NCBI GenBank assembly: GCA_030490835.1
Contig: CM059977.1
Location: forward strand, 12,304,765-12,368,764
Origin: Annona cherimola
Lineage: Eukaryota > Streptophyta > Magnoliopsida > Magnoliales > Annonaceae
Reading direction: 5' to 3'
DNA: 64,000 nucleotides
The position numbers were made by a program, and so were the translations under genes. Of the stretch, positions 12,701 through 25,010 are shown one piece after another (within the stretch, counting starts at the first letter, position 1; each line of letters starts with the position of its first letter). The notes beneath the pieces are model-generated. The model did not search any database and was not told where the DNA came from. It worked only from the letters and a program-made list of their open reading frames with translations.

Positions 12701-15700
12701 AAGAATTATTGCTTCTTTAAGTCTTTATATGCTGGGTATTGCACTATTTCTTGTATCATTAGGATGCATTCATATAATAAACTTTGTAACCAGTACTACA
12801 AATTACAAAGGCAAACAATTTAAATTCAGTTCGTGGGAGTTTAATATTTTATCTATTCCTCCTTCCAGTTCACCTAATTCCTCTATTTCTTCTTTCTCCA
12901 CTTCCTTTCTAGTGAGACGATTATTCCTTTTCTTCTTTTCTATTGTAACATATACAGCTACATTGCACTCGAAATCTACCATTTTGATGCTAGCATTTTC
13001 CACACTTCGTCCTAGGGTTTTATAAATGATGAGGATTTTGCTGTGTGAGGTTTGCTGAATATTTACATATTTCCTGCATGCCTTGGCATGGGCTTGTTTA
13101 ATCATCCCTTTATATTCCACTACCAGACGTGGACTTGCAGACTATCCTGACAATATCAGGCTCACTGTCTCACCTTAACCTTAAAGGATGCAGTTCAGTA
13201 ACTGATGAAGGTCTTTCGAATCTCATATGCCAGTGCCACAATCTGTGCTTCCTGGTTGTCTCGTATACATTGTTTGGGAGAAATTCTATTCTTGTCCTTT
13301 GCTCTGATCTTAATATTCCATGTCCACCACATCAACAGCATGAAGTTTCTCCCACACTGGCCTTTAGACTTCAAGAACTTGATATCAGCAGCTGCAAGAG
13401 TGCGTAGCTGACCTATCATGCGTACATTTTGACTTGGACATTATCGGTATATGTGATTGATATGTTTTGACTGCAGATGTTGACCAATCTTCTCTTTTCC
13501 ATCTTCTCCATTGCACCTACATGATGAAGAACCTAAGCTTGAAGGACACTTGCAGCATGGATGACATGCTTTTTGCCTTCAGAGGTTCTTCTTTGGAGAG
13601 ATTTGATGTTTCTGATACCATGGTATATTGGGTACATCATTAAAGCAGTTTCTTGGTGTTTTGATATTCAAAGTTATGGATCTAGGCATGAACTGGTTTA
13701 TTTTATTTCATTTGGTAATCCATGCTGTCTCAGTTCCTTTGTGCCTGATTGTTTCCATTGGAAATTCCAATTCCCAAAGGAATGATTTCATATTCACTTT
13801 CCATAAAAACTCTACTATTTTCATTATTACCGATATTTTTTCCCATTACATCTTATGTATTCTAGCCCGATTTGCTTTACAGCTGACATTATTCCCTATG
13901 TTGCTAACATCATTTTTCTGTCCATTTCTGATTAAATCCGTGGTCATCCATTTATTATTTATTCTTGTGACTTGTGGAAATACTTGCCAGTAGTCTATCT
14001 TATGAGTTCATTTGAAGTCTTCTATCACAAACATGACTTGTACATTTCAAGAGTCAACCTGCCTTGTGTTGGATTATATACACCAATTTACTGTCTATAG
14101 CCCTTTGCCTTTGCAAGCTCAACTTGTTCCTGAGTGTGATGTAGAACAGGAACGTGAATGGATAGAAGAAAGAGAAATGATCCTCTTAAGGGGATGAGAA
14201 GGGAAGAAAGGGGAGAAATTGAGGCAAGTTTAAGAAAGATGAGACAAAATTAGGGAATAAGAATTAAGCACAAAGGAACTTTAACTTCAATTCATTTTAA
14301 TTTCTGTAAAAACCTAAGACAATGCATCCATTTACGAAAAAAAAAACCCTTAACGCAATCCTTATGCAATCTTAATTCTAGAGACATACACAAGGACTTG
14401 CCACATGACTCTTACATGATCCTAATTCTAATCTAGTGGGATGCATATGACAAAACCCTAAACGATCTAAACCAATCATCAACTACTAAATATCAAATTT
14501 CTAAGGTAACAAAATTAAAATAAAAATCTTCTAAACTAAATAAACCCTTATTTTAACACAGGCCTAATAGCATTGTGCATCAGAGTGGCTTCTTAAGGGT
14601 AGACATCTCATCTTTAAAAGGTGCTTACTAAAGGATTAGTTGCAGCATTTGAGAACATAGAAAGAATACTGACAGAAGACAGGACAAACAAGAATGTAAG
14701 CTATAACAGATACAGATTCACATTACAAGTAAATTTGAAAATGGGATTAGATGTAGATAGATGTTTCCTTTCTGTTACAACAATTGGAAGATCAGGTTCA
14801 CGTATTGAACTTCCAGGAGAATCTTTTTCATTTTCTGGAAGTAAAACAGATGTGTCACTTTCTAGCACTGGAAAATTAGTAGTAATTGATTCGTTGGAGG
14901 GGATGATAAGGATATCTTGACTTAAGGTGTTTGTATGTTGATGGTTGTGATAATCCATTTATGAGGCTTTTCCCTCTATATAAAGGGCAACACATAAAAC
15001 CTTTCAATCTAAAAACTTTTCAATCTAAAACTTCTCACCTTTCACAACTACCCTATTGTTGAAATTATTTTTTCACATCTTTTTATACAACTGCCTTACT
15101 TCTCAATTATTTCTATACTACTAACCTATCAATTTTAACTTTATTCTCTTTACTCTTCATTATTACTCTTATCATATCACATAATTTTCTCTCATTTCAA
15201 AAACTTTTCATCAAAAGTTTTATCACTTCCCAAACACACCTAAATTTTAAAATTAAGTCCCTTGGCAAATAAGTCCTTGGGAAACAGTCGTGTCAGTATG
15301 TTGGGTTCTTGAGTGAAAAATATTCTTTTTATTTGGTTGGATGGGAAGGACAAGAAATGGAAGGTAGTGAAAAACATGATGTCAGTGAATAAGGACAACC
15401 TACGAAGGTGTTTCATACATGTAACACTTGGAAATTATAGGATAGTTATCTACTCATATGTCACCTCAGGAAAACATGTTCATTTCTTGACAAGATTTCC
15501 TTTCTGCCCAACTAAACAAGACTAAAGTAAAGTGATTCTCAGTCTTTTCCATGGATTGCAGGTCTCTGGAGCTTCTTTAGCATACATTATCCAAAGAAAC
15601 CCCGGTTTGAAGTTTCTGAAAGCCAGGGGTTGTAGGAACTTATATCACTGTGGAAGTAATCTTGATGAGGGTGCATTTCCTACTGAGTCTCTTCTTCACC

Positions 15701-18700
15701 TTGGCCGATGTGACAGAGATAAACTTTATTACGAATTGGGTAGGAAGTGCATATTGGAAGAAATTGCATTTGGGTGGGGATTTTCTCCTTTCTCACTAGA
15801 ACTTTTGAGACCTTCAATTCAGACCTTAAGGTCCATCACCGTTGGTGTTGGTGCATCTCTGAGTGAAAGTGCACTAACCATGCTACCTGAGCTGTGTCCA
15901 TTATTGGAGGTTGTGGTTCTTCATTTTCAGGTTCTTCAAAGCAATCCCTTTGTCAAAATTTATGATTGTTGACTTGTGAAAATGCATGGCATCCTTGGAG
16001 TTTGAGTTTGTACATCGTGGCTCATAATTCAGCTACATCGGCTCCACCAGTTACACTATGCATCAGCTTCCTCCTTGATCTATGGTTATTGTATATAATT
16101 TCATTGCCAAACCCTGACGTGGATCCAAATCTACAGTTATGGTTCCTCAATTGCTGGCCTCCTGTTGCTCAGATTAAGAATTCTAAGATACTACAGGCAT
16201 TTTGATTAGTGCAGAAAATTTATCCGAAGTATTCTCTTCAGTATTTTCTGTACTGAAGATACTGAAGAGAATACTTCGGATAAATTTTCTGCACTAATCA
16301 AAATGCCTGTAGTATCTTAGGAATGAAATAATTCGAGAAAACTTAAAAGTGAGACCAATTAATGATAAAATGAGAGAAAATAGATTAAGATGGTTTGGTC
16401 ATGTTAAAAGGAGGCCTGAAGTAGCACCGGTTAGGAAAACAGAGTTTATCCAAGTAGAAGGTGGTAGAAGAATGAGAGGAAGACCCAAAAAAACATGGAT
16501 GAAAGTAATTAAACAAGATTTAAAAATATTACATATTACTGAAAATTTAGTCTTAAATCGCCAAGAATGGCGTAACAGAATCCATGCAGCCGACCCCACA
16601 TAGGTGGGAAATGGCTTATGATGATGATGATGATGATTCTCTTCAGTATTTTCTCTTGCGTATCTTTTTAACAGGTGATCTCTGATTGTGCCATGAGAAG
16701 TATTATGGGATCATTGAAAAACTTGCAAATGCTGAGCCTGTGCCACTGTCTTGGTGATGTAACATCGTTAAGTTTCCAGATCAGGATGCCAAAGTTAAAA
16801 ATGCTGAAGCTAGCAAGGGTGACTCCATGGATGACAAATGATGATTTGGCTATTCTTGCACGAAGCTGTCCAAATTTACATGAGCTTTCATTGTCAGGAT
16901 GCATGCTTCTTGATTCAGGTCGGATTTTCCTTATGGTGATTAACTGACCAGTCCTTTATCGTTGTGCTGAATGTTTAACATGTTACTTGCAGCATGGAAT
17001 TCATGGTTAGTAGTTCCCAAAATTGTTTTAACTGGCCCAAAATATTACCAAATTGTTTCAAAAATTTTAATAGACATTCATGCATACCCTAGACATCATT
17101 TCTGATGATAAAGATATTTTCTTGCTGGAACTGTGATTTGTTAAAAGCATGATTTCCAGGAACATGGAAGCATGTACTGGACACATTTCATCTTTTAAAT
17201 TTCCACTTTCATATTTCCTTTACAGATTCACAGCAAATAATTTCTTCTGGATGGCCAGGATTGAGATCTATTGACTTGGAGGTATGCCACAACCATATTC
17301 TAAACCATAAATTTCTTGGAACATTATTGCCTCCGTGGATTTACTTGTTAAGTTTTTGGAGTCCAAATCTTCTATCTTGATCGAACCAATTAAGCCGTCC
17401 ATTTTTTATGAAAGACAATGCAGTTAATATTAGTGATCGGAAGAAAAGATAGCAAATACAGAAAGCGATGACCGGAGAAACAGGAAACTAAAACAGGATA
17501 TTAGGATACAAGAAAGCATGAGAAATGAAGATAGCAAAGCATGGGAAATGAAGATATCATGCTATGATTAACAGTAGCAGAGGGCATATTCTCTTCTGAG
17601 TTCAATCCCAAAGATGAAACATTAGAGCTCAGAACCTGCCAAATAGAAAATAGGCTAAGTTTGCCAATTGCATCATACAACTGCTTATCGTGACTTCATG
17701 GGCATATTCTGTTCTTAGGACTGTGGAAGGGTAACATCCAATGGGGTTTCTGCTCTTCTTGACTGCAAAGCTGTTGATAATCTCTCACTACGCCACAATG
17801 TGAGTTTTCAATCAATATCTATGAATAGTGGTGATTCCATTTCCTTTTTTTTTTAAAAAAAAAAAAAAAAGTTTATTCTCCTTTTTTTAAAGTTCATCTA
17901 GGACACATGCAGTAAAGAGTACGAGATCCCAGTCTCTCACCAATAGTCCCAATCACCGCAGGACCCAGAGGGTTTGGGCAATCCTAAGTCCTAACAGCTC
18001 TTATCTGTTGAATACGAATACCAACCACTTCCCCTTCTGTGTTGGTCAGTGGCTTTTCTGTTGAATGTGAATTCACCTTCTTTTCATATTTCCCTCAAAT
18101 ACAAATTCTCTGGCATGGTTGGTGGAAGCTTAGACTGACGCGTCTTGCACGCTTATAACTGTAAAATGTAAAGGAGTAAAATACTGCATGATCATCATCA
18201 GGTATTTCCTAACTAAGTGTAGTCCATGGCATTATACCATCTAAATTTGTCTTATCTGACCATTTCACAGCCCTTTGGCCTTCATATCTTTTCAAACAGT
18301 TCCCATGTCTTTCTGGCCTTCTCCTTACTCTGTCCTTCCACTTTTACTGACTAGTAATCATCGCAACTGACTGCTAATCATGGCAATTTTCTGGTCTGCA
18401 TTCCATTGCTAGTCTAAGTATACTCTTGTTCAACTGCTTACTAATGCTATGCTCAGATTTTTCTTTTATATTTGTGATTGTATGCTTTGTGGTCTGGCTA
18501 TTCATCCACCTCAACATCAGAAAATTTAGACAAGATTTATGAAGATGATAACTTCCTATATAGAAATATATGAAATTGGTGCATTTTAGCATGTCACTGA
18601 AGAGAAAATGATTTCATATATTTTCAATTCTTCTAGATTGTTGCTGTACAATGTGGCCACCCATGCAATTTCTAATTTTCAAATCACAGGGTAGGGGAAT

Positions 18701-19671
18701 CACAAGGGACTTCATTGTAGATGCTGCTTCAAAGGTGAGATCATCCTAATAAAAAAAATGTAGAATTCTATTCGGATATCCTAACAACAAATCCAAATTG
18801 ACCCAGTAATTGTATTTCAGATGCCATTACTTCGGACTGTGTCCCTAGATCTATGTGATGCTAGTGATGGTGGATTCAACAGTCCAAATGTAAGTAACCA
18901 ATACTTTAGTCCTCTCTATCATCGCAGTTTGCCGTAATTCGAATGACGAATATCAACTTGATGGGACGTGCCAGATATTAAGTGTTGATACCATGCAATC
19001 AGAGAATCCTCACCAGTAGCTAAATTCTGAGTCATTAGATGGTCACAAATGGCAGTAGTATTTCCCTAACTGTTTGATTGAGCCTTTGGGCTTGAATCTG
19101 CTTACATGGTTCATTCCAGTTGCCAAGTTAAGAAATGAAGGTGTGGCTCCTGCCCATCCTGGGTTTGGAGAGAGGAAGATCTGTGCAGCAATGTTATCAA
19201 AACTGGATCAGAGGCAGTTAAACTGGTCCCAGAAGAGACCAGTCCTTCCGTTTGGATGGTTTATGTGGGAAAAAACTGGGAGCCGGTGTGCTGTCCAGTT
19301 GGAAGCCTGATCTGGTCATGACTACATTGGTATGCAATCATGCCTTCACTTTTGCGGAGTTTTCTTTTTCAATGTTAGGGCTCTTAAAGAGCAACCTGGA
19401 TCATGCAAGTTTCTGCTACATGATTAATATCATGCTATCAGCATTTCTCTCAGTTCGCTGTTGCATCTTTAAACTCTAAAGTTTGAGCTTGCCTCAGTCT
19501 GAAAACAGGTTCTTCTTGTGTACTGCTAAAATTGCTCGGTGCAAGGTGCCTAAGTGCTCATTTGAGCTCCAAAGTTTGGCTAGTGAGAGACGGAAACTTC
19601 ACAAGGAGACTATAGTTTTGGAGTGGAAAAGTAGAGAGCTAAGGACTACAATAGCGAAGGAAAGATTATAG
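3724..19671 (+). CDS. FBL11: BTB/POZ domain and leucine-rich-repeat protein FBL11
   Basis: Nineteen exons: 3724-3929, 4858-4908, 6139-6259, 6894-7035, 7160-7209, 7776-7864, 7942-8050, 9830-9866, 9960-10111, 11794-12319, 13127-13399, 13477-13622, 15562-15930, 16675-16918, 17226-17281, 17719-17799, 18690-18734, 18821-18889, 19498-19671. They total 2940 nt (979 aa), all in phase. Arabidopsis FBL11 is about 940 aa as I remember it, and colinear segments can be recognised (LIHQSSYFRGLL, LCEGYLARNF, VTPWMTNDDLAIL, IISSGWPGL). Layout: acidic N-terminus; BTB fold at about aa 50-140; BACK-like helices to about 320; leucine-rich repeats at about 320-920; basic C-terminal tail. I see no F-box despite the name. 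By family it is a likely substrate adaptor for a CUL3 E3 ligase (inference). 3724 is the first in-frame ATG. All introns are GT-AG except intron 1, which is GC-AG (AAAG|GCAAGT). Confidence 0.93.
3930..3935 (+). promoter_or_regulatory. Non-canonical GC 5' splice site of FBL11 intron 1
   Basis: Exon 1 ends GAAAG and is followed by GCAAGT. Splicing here to 4858 gives NRERLIHQSSYFRGLL in frame. The nearest GT (3933, CAA|GTCTCT) would put exon 2 in a wrong frame. The flanks fit the strong consensus typical of GC-AG introns. Confidence 0.8.
4025..4294. mobile_element. MITE-like element in FBL11 intron 1
   Basis: About 270 bp with imperfect terminal inverted repeats: GGGAACGTTTGTTAAC at the left end and GTTACCAAACGTCCC at the right. 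The interior is AT-rich and non-coding, of the same general build as the MITEs at 27.3 and 60.4 kb. Confidence 0.55.
5764..5950. repeat. Imperfect tandem duplication in FBL11 intron 2
   Basis: Two diverged copies about 120 bp apart share CAGCTAAAATTTATCCCGAA versus CAGCTGAAATTTGTCACTGA, and both end in TGATACTTGG/TGAAACTTGG. Non-coding. Open frames across it are incidental. Confidence 0.55.
8686..9190. repeat. About 257-bp imperfect tandem duplication in FBL11 intron 7
   Basis: GAGAAATTGAAACTATTATT at 8686 recurs at 8943 with small changes. The shared order continues through GAGTGTTGAAGA, ATATGTTGTCTTC and ATATAAATGGTCTGAT. The second copy has indels and a poly-T run. Confidence 0.7.
9528..9804 (-). 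mobile_element. MITE copy (GTGTTTGG family) in FBL11 intron 7
   Basis: Reverse-orientation copy of the family seen in full at 60418-60693. It carries AAAGTTAAAATAAATATGTT, GTAGGGTAGTTGTATAGG and a terminal GCCAAACACAACCC. It ends only 25 bp before exon 8, so it forms the region around that exon's branch point and acceptor. Confidence 0.65.
10101..10308. repeat. 103-bp tandem duplication spanning the exon 9 splice donor of FBL11
   Basis: AAATTTCACAGGTCTACC occurs at 10101 and again at 10204. The copies match over about 103 bp with only a few substitutions. The unit begins in the last codons of exon 9, so the 5' splice site TTTCACAG|GTCTACC is present twice. Only the first donor keeps the reading frame to exon 10. 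Confidence 0.9.
11441..11467. repeat. (TTA)n microsatellite in FBL11 intron 9
   Basis: Nine consecutive TTA/ATT units, in non-coding intron sequence. Confidence 0.9.
14986..15243 (+). mobile_element. MITE copy in FBL11 intron 12
   Basis: Carries the family landmarks in order: CAATCTAAAACTTCTCACC, CACAACTACCCTATT, TATACAACTGCC, TTTAACTTTATTCTC, CATCAAAAGTTTTATC, and a terminal CCCAAACACACC. The left terminus is decayed. Confidence 0.7.
16183..16320. repeat. Perfect 62-bp inverted repeat with a 14-bp spacer at the 5' junction of a LINE insertion
   Basis: Left arm 16183-16244 begins CTAAGATACTACAGGCATTT. Right arm 16259-16320 is its exact reverse complement and ends AAATGCCTGTAGTATCTTAG. The left arm appears to be original intron sequence and the right arm belongs to the inserted DNA, because the target-site duplication falls between them. 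Confidence 0.93.
16250..16635 (+). mobile_element. 5'-truncated LINE (RTE-like) insertion in FBL11 intron 13
   Basis: An open frame at about 16324-16603 encodes the C-terminal end of a non-LTR retrotransposon polyprotein: ENRLRWFGHVKRRP, GRPKKTW and LNRQEWRNRIHAADPT before a stop. It is followed by GGCTTATG and a (ATG)n tail at 16618-16635, typical of RTE-clade elements. A 19-bp target-site duplication, ATTCTCTTCAGTATTTTCT, flanks it at 16231-16249 and 16636-16654. The 5' end is not LINE sequence but an inverted copy of the upstream flank (16259-16320). It is intronic, 20 bp upstream of exon 14. Confidence 0.9.
17843..18060. other. FBL11 intron 16: poly-T/poly-A junction and unassigned sequence
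   Basis: A T-run directly followed by an A-run (about 17848-17870) precedes GC-richer sequence of unknown origin. It looks like insertion debris, but I find no paired termini. Confidence 0.3.
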
Positions 19672-20631
19672 CGTTGTTACTCTGCTGGCGTTGATCCTTG
19701 GCTAGGTCTGGTACTTCCAATGGGCACCGCAATAGTAATGTTGCGACTTTCTTAAAATTATTCTTTTGTGCCTGGCAGCAAACACCATGAGAATCAATAT
19801 GCAAGGTTTGTTAGCCACAGCCAGCATTAGCATGTGTCACGTGTAAGAACTTGATGTGCTTCTGATTTCTGCATGCATGCAAAGGACACGACTGCCATGC
19901 GGCTGCAAGTAGCAGTAAATAGGATTGTTGTGAGTAGGCGGGATTTTGTAAGGAAAAAAAAAACTATCTGCCGGGGTTGCATGTAAGGTTGATTTTCCGC
20001 TTCGGAAATTATCATGCAAAATATTGTGGGTCTAAAGTTCAAAAAAAAAAAATACCACCAAAAAAAAAAAAATATATTCGAATGGATACGAAAATGAATT
20101 CAATGATGGTGTCATCTAACAAAGATTATCACGTCGTGGAATCTAGACTACTGGCCTTCTACGTCCGTCAATGGTTCATCCTCGGGGACCATGACTGATT
20201 GACTGACTCTACTCCGTGGTTCTTGTCATCATCATGTCTGTCTGACAGATCTAGTTCGTGTCTTTCCTTTTTCTTCAACATATGGCTTTCTTTTTCTTTT
20301 TCTTTTTCTTTTTTTTTTATGCATATATATATATATATATTTACAATCATCTTAATTTTATTACATTTAAGCCCGAGATATCTTACAATTTTTTAAGAGA
20401 GACAACAAGTTCACTCCTACCAAGTAGGGAGAATTAAAGCTTCAACAAAACATGGGAGAAATAAATATCCGGACGCCATCACGCTAGACACTTGGTGGCA
20501 ACGTATGGTTTTCTTGTTGCATCCTTGGACTTGAATTCGTTTTCTACTATCAAGTATCAAATTGGAACTATCCCCTTGTCTACTACCTTTGAGTTGTCCA
20601 ATGCATCATTGTTGTCCTGACCTCCAGATTA
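19672..20631. other. FBL11 3' flank with simple repeats
   Basis: Contains the presumed FBL11 3' UTR. Further on are two A-rich runs near 20040 and 20060, a TTTTTC/CT-rich stretch at about 20284-20320 and an (AT)n run at 20321-20340. No open frame here looks coding. Confidence 0.5.
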
Positions 20632-21174
20632 GGGGTGTCAACAGTCATAACTTGTTAAGTTGCCCGTCCAAACATTTATGAATGAGTTTTAGTTATGATT
20701 TTTGAATAAATAGTTTATAATATGTTAATTCATTTAACAATTCAAATAAATAAAGGGGTTAGCATTGAGATTTTACTAGCTTTAACTTATTTAGTAATCC
20801 GTTTAACTTATTTAATATATTTTATTGTTAAAACATTTCAACTCGTTAAGGAGTATATATATTTCTTATGTCTTGTCAAGTCATTGTCCTTTTTTATCTC
20901 TTCCGATTAAGATATGGACATGTCATATAGGTCAATTCATCATGATAATTACAAATAACGTACTTAACCTTAAATTAGCTTATTTTGATTTGTTTATAAT
21001 ATATATATGTATATAATCTATTAACAACCGATCAACTCATTTATTTATGACTTACAAATGGGTTGGGTTGAGATTTTTTAAATAGGTTAATAAATGGATT
21101 ATAATTGAGATTTTTTTAATGTGTTAGGATCAGAATTAAACTCTAACTTGTCTAACTCGATCCATTAACACTCG
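20632..21174. mobile_element. Non-autonomous TE remnant (GGGGTGTCAAC-end family)
   Basis: Starts AGGGGTGTCAACAGTCATAA and ends near TTAACACTCGT. In between are repeated 'aactcgtt/aacccgttta'-type words and GAGATTTTTTAAATAGGTTA. The same vocabulary occurs at 41.6-42.1 kb. Ends are approximate and no clear target duplication is seen. Confidence 0.45.
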
Positions 21175-24100
21175 TGCTTCGAGTAGAGTATTATGGTTGT
21201 AGTTCTTTTAGGTGGGGATGGTTGTCCAAACTCCAACTCCTCCTCAATAATAGGAATCCGCACATGCATACCATGTAAAATAATGGTGTTGATACATTAA
21301 TTTCCTCCCATGAACAAAGATGCCAACCATCAGTTCACGTTGCACAACAACTTGAACAAGATGTGACAGCTCCTTTATGGTCAACGGCTGTAAAAGGTTA
21401 AAAGAAGCTTTTCCTCTGTTGTTTTCACTAAGATGAAACTTGACTACGCCTTATTATTAATTGCTGCGCTCTTTCTACATTATTATGTTTCCTCCGTGTA
21501 AAATGCTTAATTGTTTTACTTGCAGATATTCACCCTTTTCCAATACTTATTTTTAAAAGAACTTTGATTTGTCATCAACATCCAAGCCTACTGTGTAAGG
21601 AGAGTCTAATTGAAAGCAGAAAAATCTCTTAAACTCATTTCACCTCAAATCGTAGATTTACACATAATTCTCCATACCATTCAACTGATTTTCCAATGAC
21701 CATTTTTCTTTCCTTACCAAAACTTGTTAACCATTATGCAACAAATTCTTTAGGAGGTTTATCGCATAAGTGGGGATAACTTGAGCCACTACTTTAATGA
21801 ATACTTCTTTTCCTCAATGTGAAAGGAATTTTGATTACCAGTCTTGTATTCTTTTCCAAATCCATTCCTTTAGGCTTTGAAAGAAAAGGTTTTGTTCTAC
21901 CAATCCATGCTGGCAAGCGACACTTTTGAATTTTCTTACCTCGATTACTAGACATTCACTCAATCTCATTCATGGCTGCAACCCCAACATTATTACTAAA
22001 ATACTATTGTATTTTTTCCACATTAATTCTCTGTCTTGTACACACCACATAAATCTGTAACAACAGTAGCAAAAAAAACCAGCTGCACCCTAGTAGCTTT
22101 TGCATCATCCGTAAGAGAAGATGGGTGTAAGTTGAGCCTCTTCTACTAATTTTGACAACATATAATAGATAGTTTCTGTGAACTTCATTCAAAAGTGACA
22201 TGAGTCCCTCAGTGCGTAAAAGAAATAGATAAATTGAGAAAGAGTCCTCTTGTCTAAGATCTCTACTTCTGCAAAAGTATTAGACTTGAAACCATTACTG
22301 ATCACTTGAAAAATAGTAATAGATAAACAATAATATATCCATCCAATCCATACTTCATTGAAAAACCATTTTACTCATAATTTGGCAAAGAAAGTCCCAC
22401 CCAACCCTATCACATGCCTTTAATATATCTAACTTTGAAACCACTTCTTCCCTCATATGATATACTGCTGGGCTTATTGATGAATGAGGTATTTCCTAAT
22501 CTCCCTGATGATTGATTGCAACTTGTCAAAACGAAAGGAATAACAGAACATTATTCCAGAGTAGTAACATTTGCTTGACATATTTTAGCATATCACTAAC
22601 AGTCGATGTGTCATTCTGTAAGATGGATTGGATTCAACTCTACCTTGAATTGGACAAGCTGACCAATGTCACCCTCCGTTTGTGACAGGCAAGAAGCATG
22701 GAATGTTTTCTGTTTGTAAAAACAAGCAAACCGGACTGCGGCATTAGCTTCCATCCATACTAAAGAAAGCTTTCTTGGGAGCGGGGATGTGATAATCGTG
22801 ATTAGAGGGGGTTCACTTGTATATTAGTTCTAAATTAAATAATACTTACAGACGTTTAAAAATATGTCTTAAAATAATTTTCAAAATTTGACGGGGGCAA
22901 GTGCCCACCATTGGCTTCATTTATGTCTGTCCATGGTATTTCTACTGGTCGTCCATTTCGTGGACTTATTTTGCATTTCTTGCAAGAACGGCACAGCATC
23001 CATATTCTTTTGGTTGTATTACAAAATTTGTATTAGACATGGCTTTTTTTTTTTTTTATCTTCAAAATTTAAAACAAAATTTTTAAATGTATAAAAAATA
23101 TAAAAAACTACATATATGATAACATTTTGCTTCAGCTGACACATGAAATTGAATTTTTTTTTAAATAATGAAAAATGGTTGATGCACTTGTGCACTGCAC
23201 TGGATCGGCGTTCTTCCGACTATATCGATTACCTTATTACAATTGCAAATATGCATCTATAGCTTGACACAAATTACAAAGATACTCGCCCCGTTAGATG
23301 CATCTCGCTTTTTTAAAAGAATTCTAAACTGTAAATCGCAAATACACCCTTGATAGTAGATGTTAATTGTAAGACTGTAATATAGTGAAGATTAATTAGT
23401 CATGGCCACAGCTGATTTTTATGATCGCTATCAGGTGAGAGCATTAATGCAATGTTGGGCATAGACAGATTTGGAAATTTATAAACGGTTTAACAAAATG
23501 AGACAAACCCTGACAACAGGAGTTTATTTGCGAATCACGTTAAACTAGATGAATATATTTGCAATTTTCACTAAGTAATCGCTGAATCAGTGAATCTCTC
23601 TCAACTCCACTTTAGCGTCGGACAAGTCACTTGGTTTTGTTACATATGACGGTCCCGCCGTTTGGCTAAGTTTTCCGCCTTTTGGGCTTTTTATCTAATC
23701 CACTGCGCCGTAATATTCAAATCTTGTTTGCCTAAACATTGTTGAGCCCTGATCATTGGCCATTTTCAAACGGGTCTAAAATATATTTTTTTATTTTTTA
23801 CAAAATTATTATTCTAGTTATATTTAATCTATGAACCAATTTTGGAAATGTACATTAAAAACTTATAATTTGACTATATATTATTATGTTTACTTACACG
23901 ATTTGTTATTATTATTATATATTTATATCAAATTTAAATTTATCATTTTTCAATAAAATATAAATTTCATCTATCTAAATTTCACCCTAAAACTTAACCT
24001 AAACTCGGTTTTCAAAAATAGATTTGAGGATTTAGGTTTTATAAATAGAATTAGGATTGGGATTAATGCTATATAAATAAATTTAGAGTTATGATTGAGA

Positions 24101-24599
24101 TAAATCCAAGCTCTACTCTAATTCTTATGTACATATTATTCCTCTCATTTTCCAAATGGAACTCAGACCTAATGCCTGACTTTAATTGTTAGTTGCTCAT
24201 GGGATGCAAATTCCCATATTTTAAATTTGGATGGATGGTTTAAACTTTTTAACCTTCATTCGTATTACTTTTGTTTTTTGAATATATTGAAATTGGTTAA
24301 TCCAGTTAAATTAGGGAGTTGAATTAGTTTGTCCGCACTGTAGTAGGGAAAGAAAATTTTAGCCATTTTGCTTGATTTTAAACTATTCTGTCAAAATGAT
24401 TATAATTATTTTTTTCACTACTCGAACTATTTATGGTGTTCTAATCCCATTTTCATTTCCGATAAATTTCTATTAATCCATTTCAAGGCAGCCAAATGCA
24501 TATCACGTCTCCTCTTGTCAGCAAAGACCGCTGCAACAACCATCAAGTCGGCGGTTCACCACCCTCAAAAAAATTTAAAAAAAAAAAAAAATTAAAAAA
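21175..24599. other. Intergenic, no gene supported
   Basis: AT-rich sequence with short scattered open frames only. A GC-richer patch at 22888-23000 (GGGGGCAAGTGCCCACC) looks like TE debris. An A-rich run at about 24570-24600 closes the stretch. I see no intact protein domain or RNA gene. Confidence 0.5.
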
Positions 24600-25005
24600 A
24601 TCGGCGGTCATCGAATCAGCAAGGTAAATGCATCCTGTGCCGTTAATCACGTGGGCCCCGGAGAAAACAACAGGTGGACTGCTACTGCAGATCGCGCCAA
24701 AAATCCCCGTACGACTGGTGGACAGGGCCGTTAGCACCGGACAGTAGCTGTTGAGATCCTCTGATCGGGTGGCAGTGGGCCCATCTAATGAACGGCTACA
24801 ATCTCGTGTTATTCAGAGGGTTGACCGACCCAGCATCTTCTTAACCACCCATCTGGTTGGCTGGATCGCAGGAGCAGGCAGAAACGCATGGACGGCGAGG
24901 ATGATCGGCTGGCTTATCCCCCGCCGGCGTCCCATGCAAACGATTGCATGTGGTCTCATCTGACGAATGCCTTCGCAAACGCATCCCCAGCTCAAAAACT
25001 TCTTA
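24600..25005. other. GC-richer intergenic island with promoter-like motifs
   Basis: About 400 bp clearly richer in GC than its flanks. It contains CACGTGGGCCCC (a G-box core fused to a GGGCCC TCP-type motif) near 24648. The two short frames here (24751-24963 plus, 24813-24995 minus) show no known domain. It may be a relic promoter or a decayed gene fragment. Confidence 0.35.
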
Positions 25006-25010
25006 GCATT

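Noticed and set aside
19074..19310. Extra exon in FBL11 intron 18
   Set aside because: The junction 18889/19498 already joins in phase and leads into the conserved FFLCTAKIARCK tail. The frame is not needed and resembles nothing in the family as I recall it.
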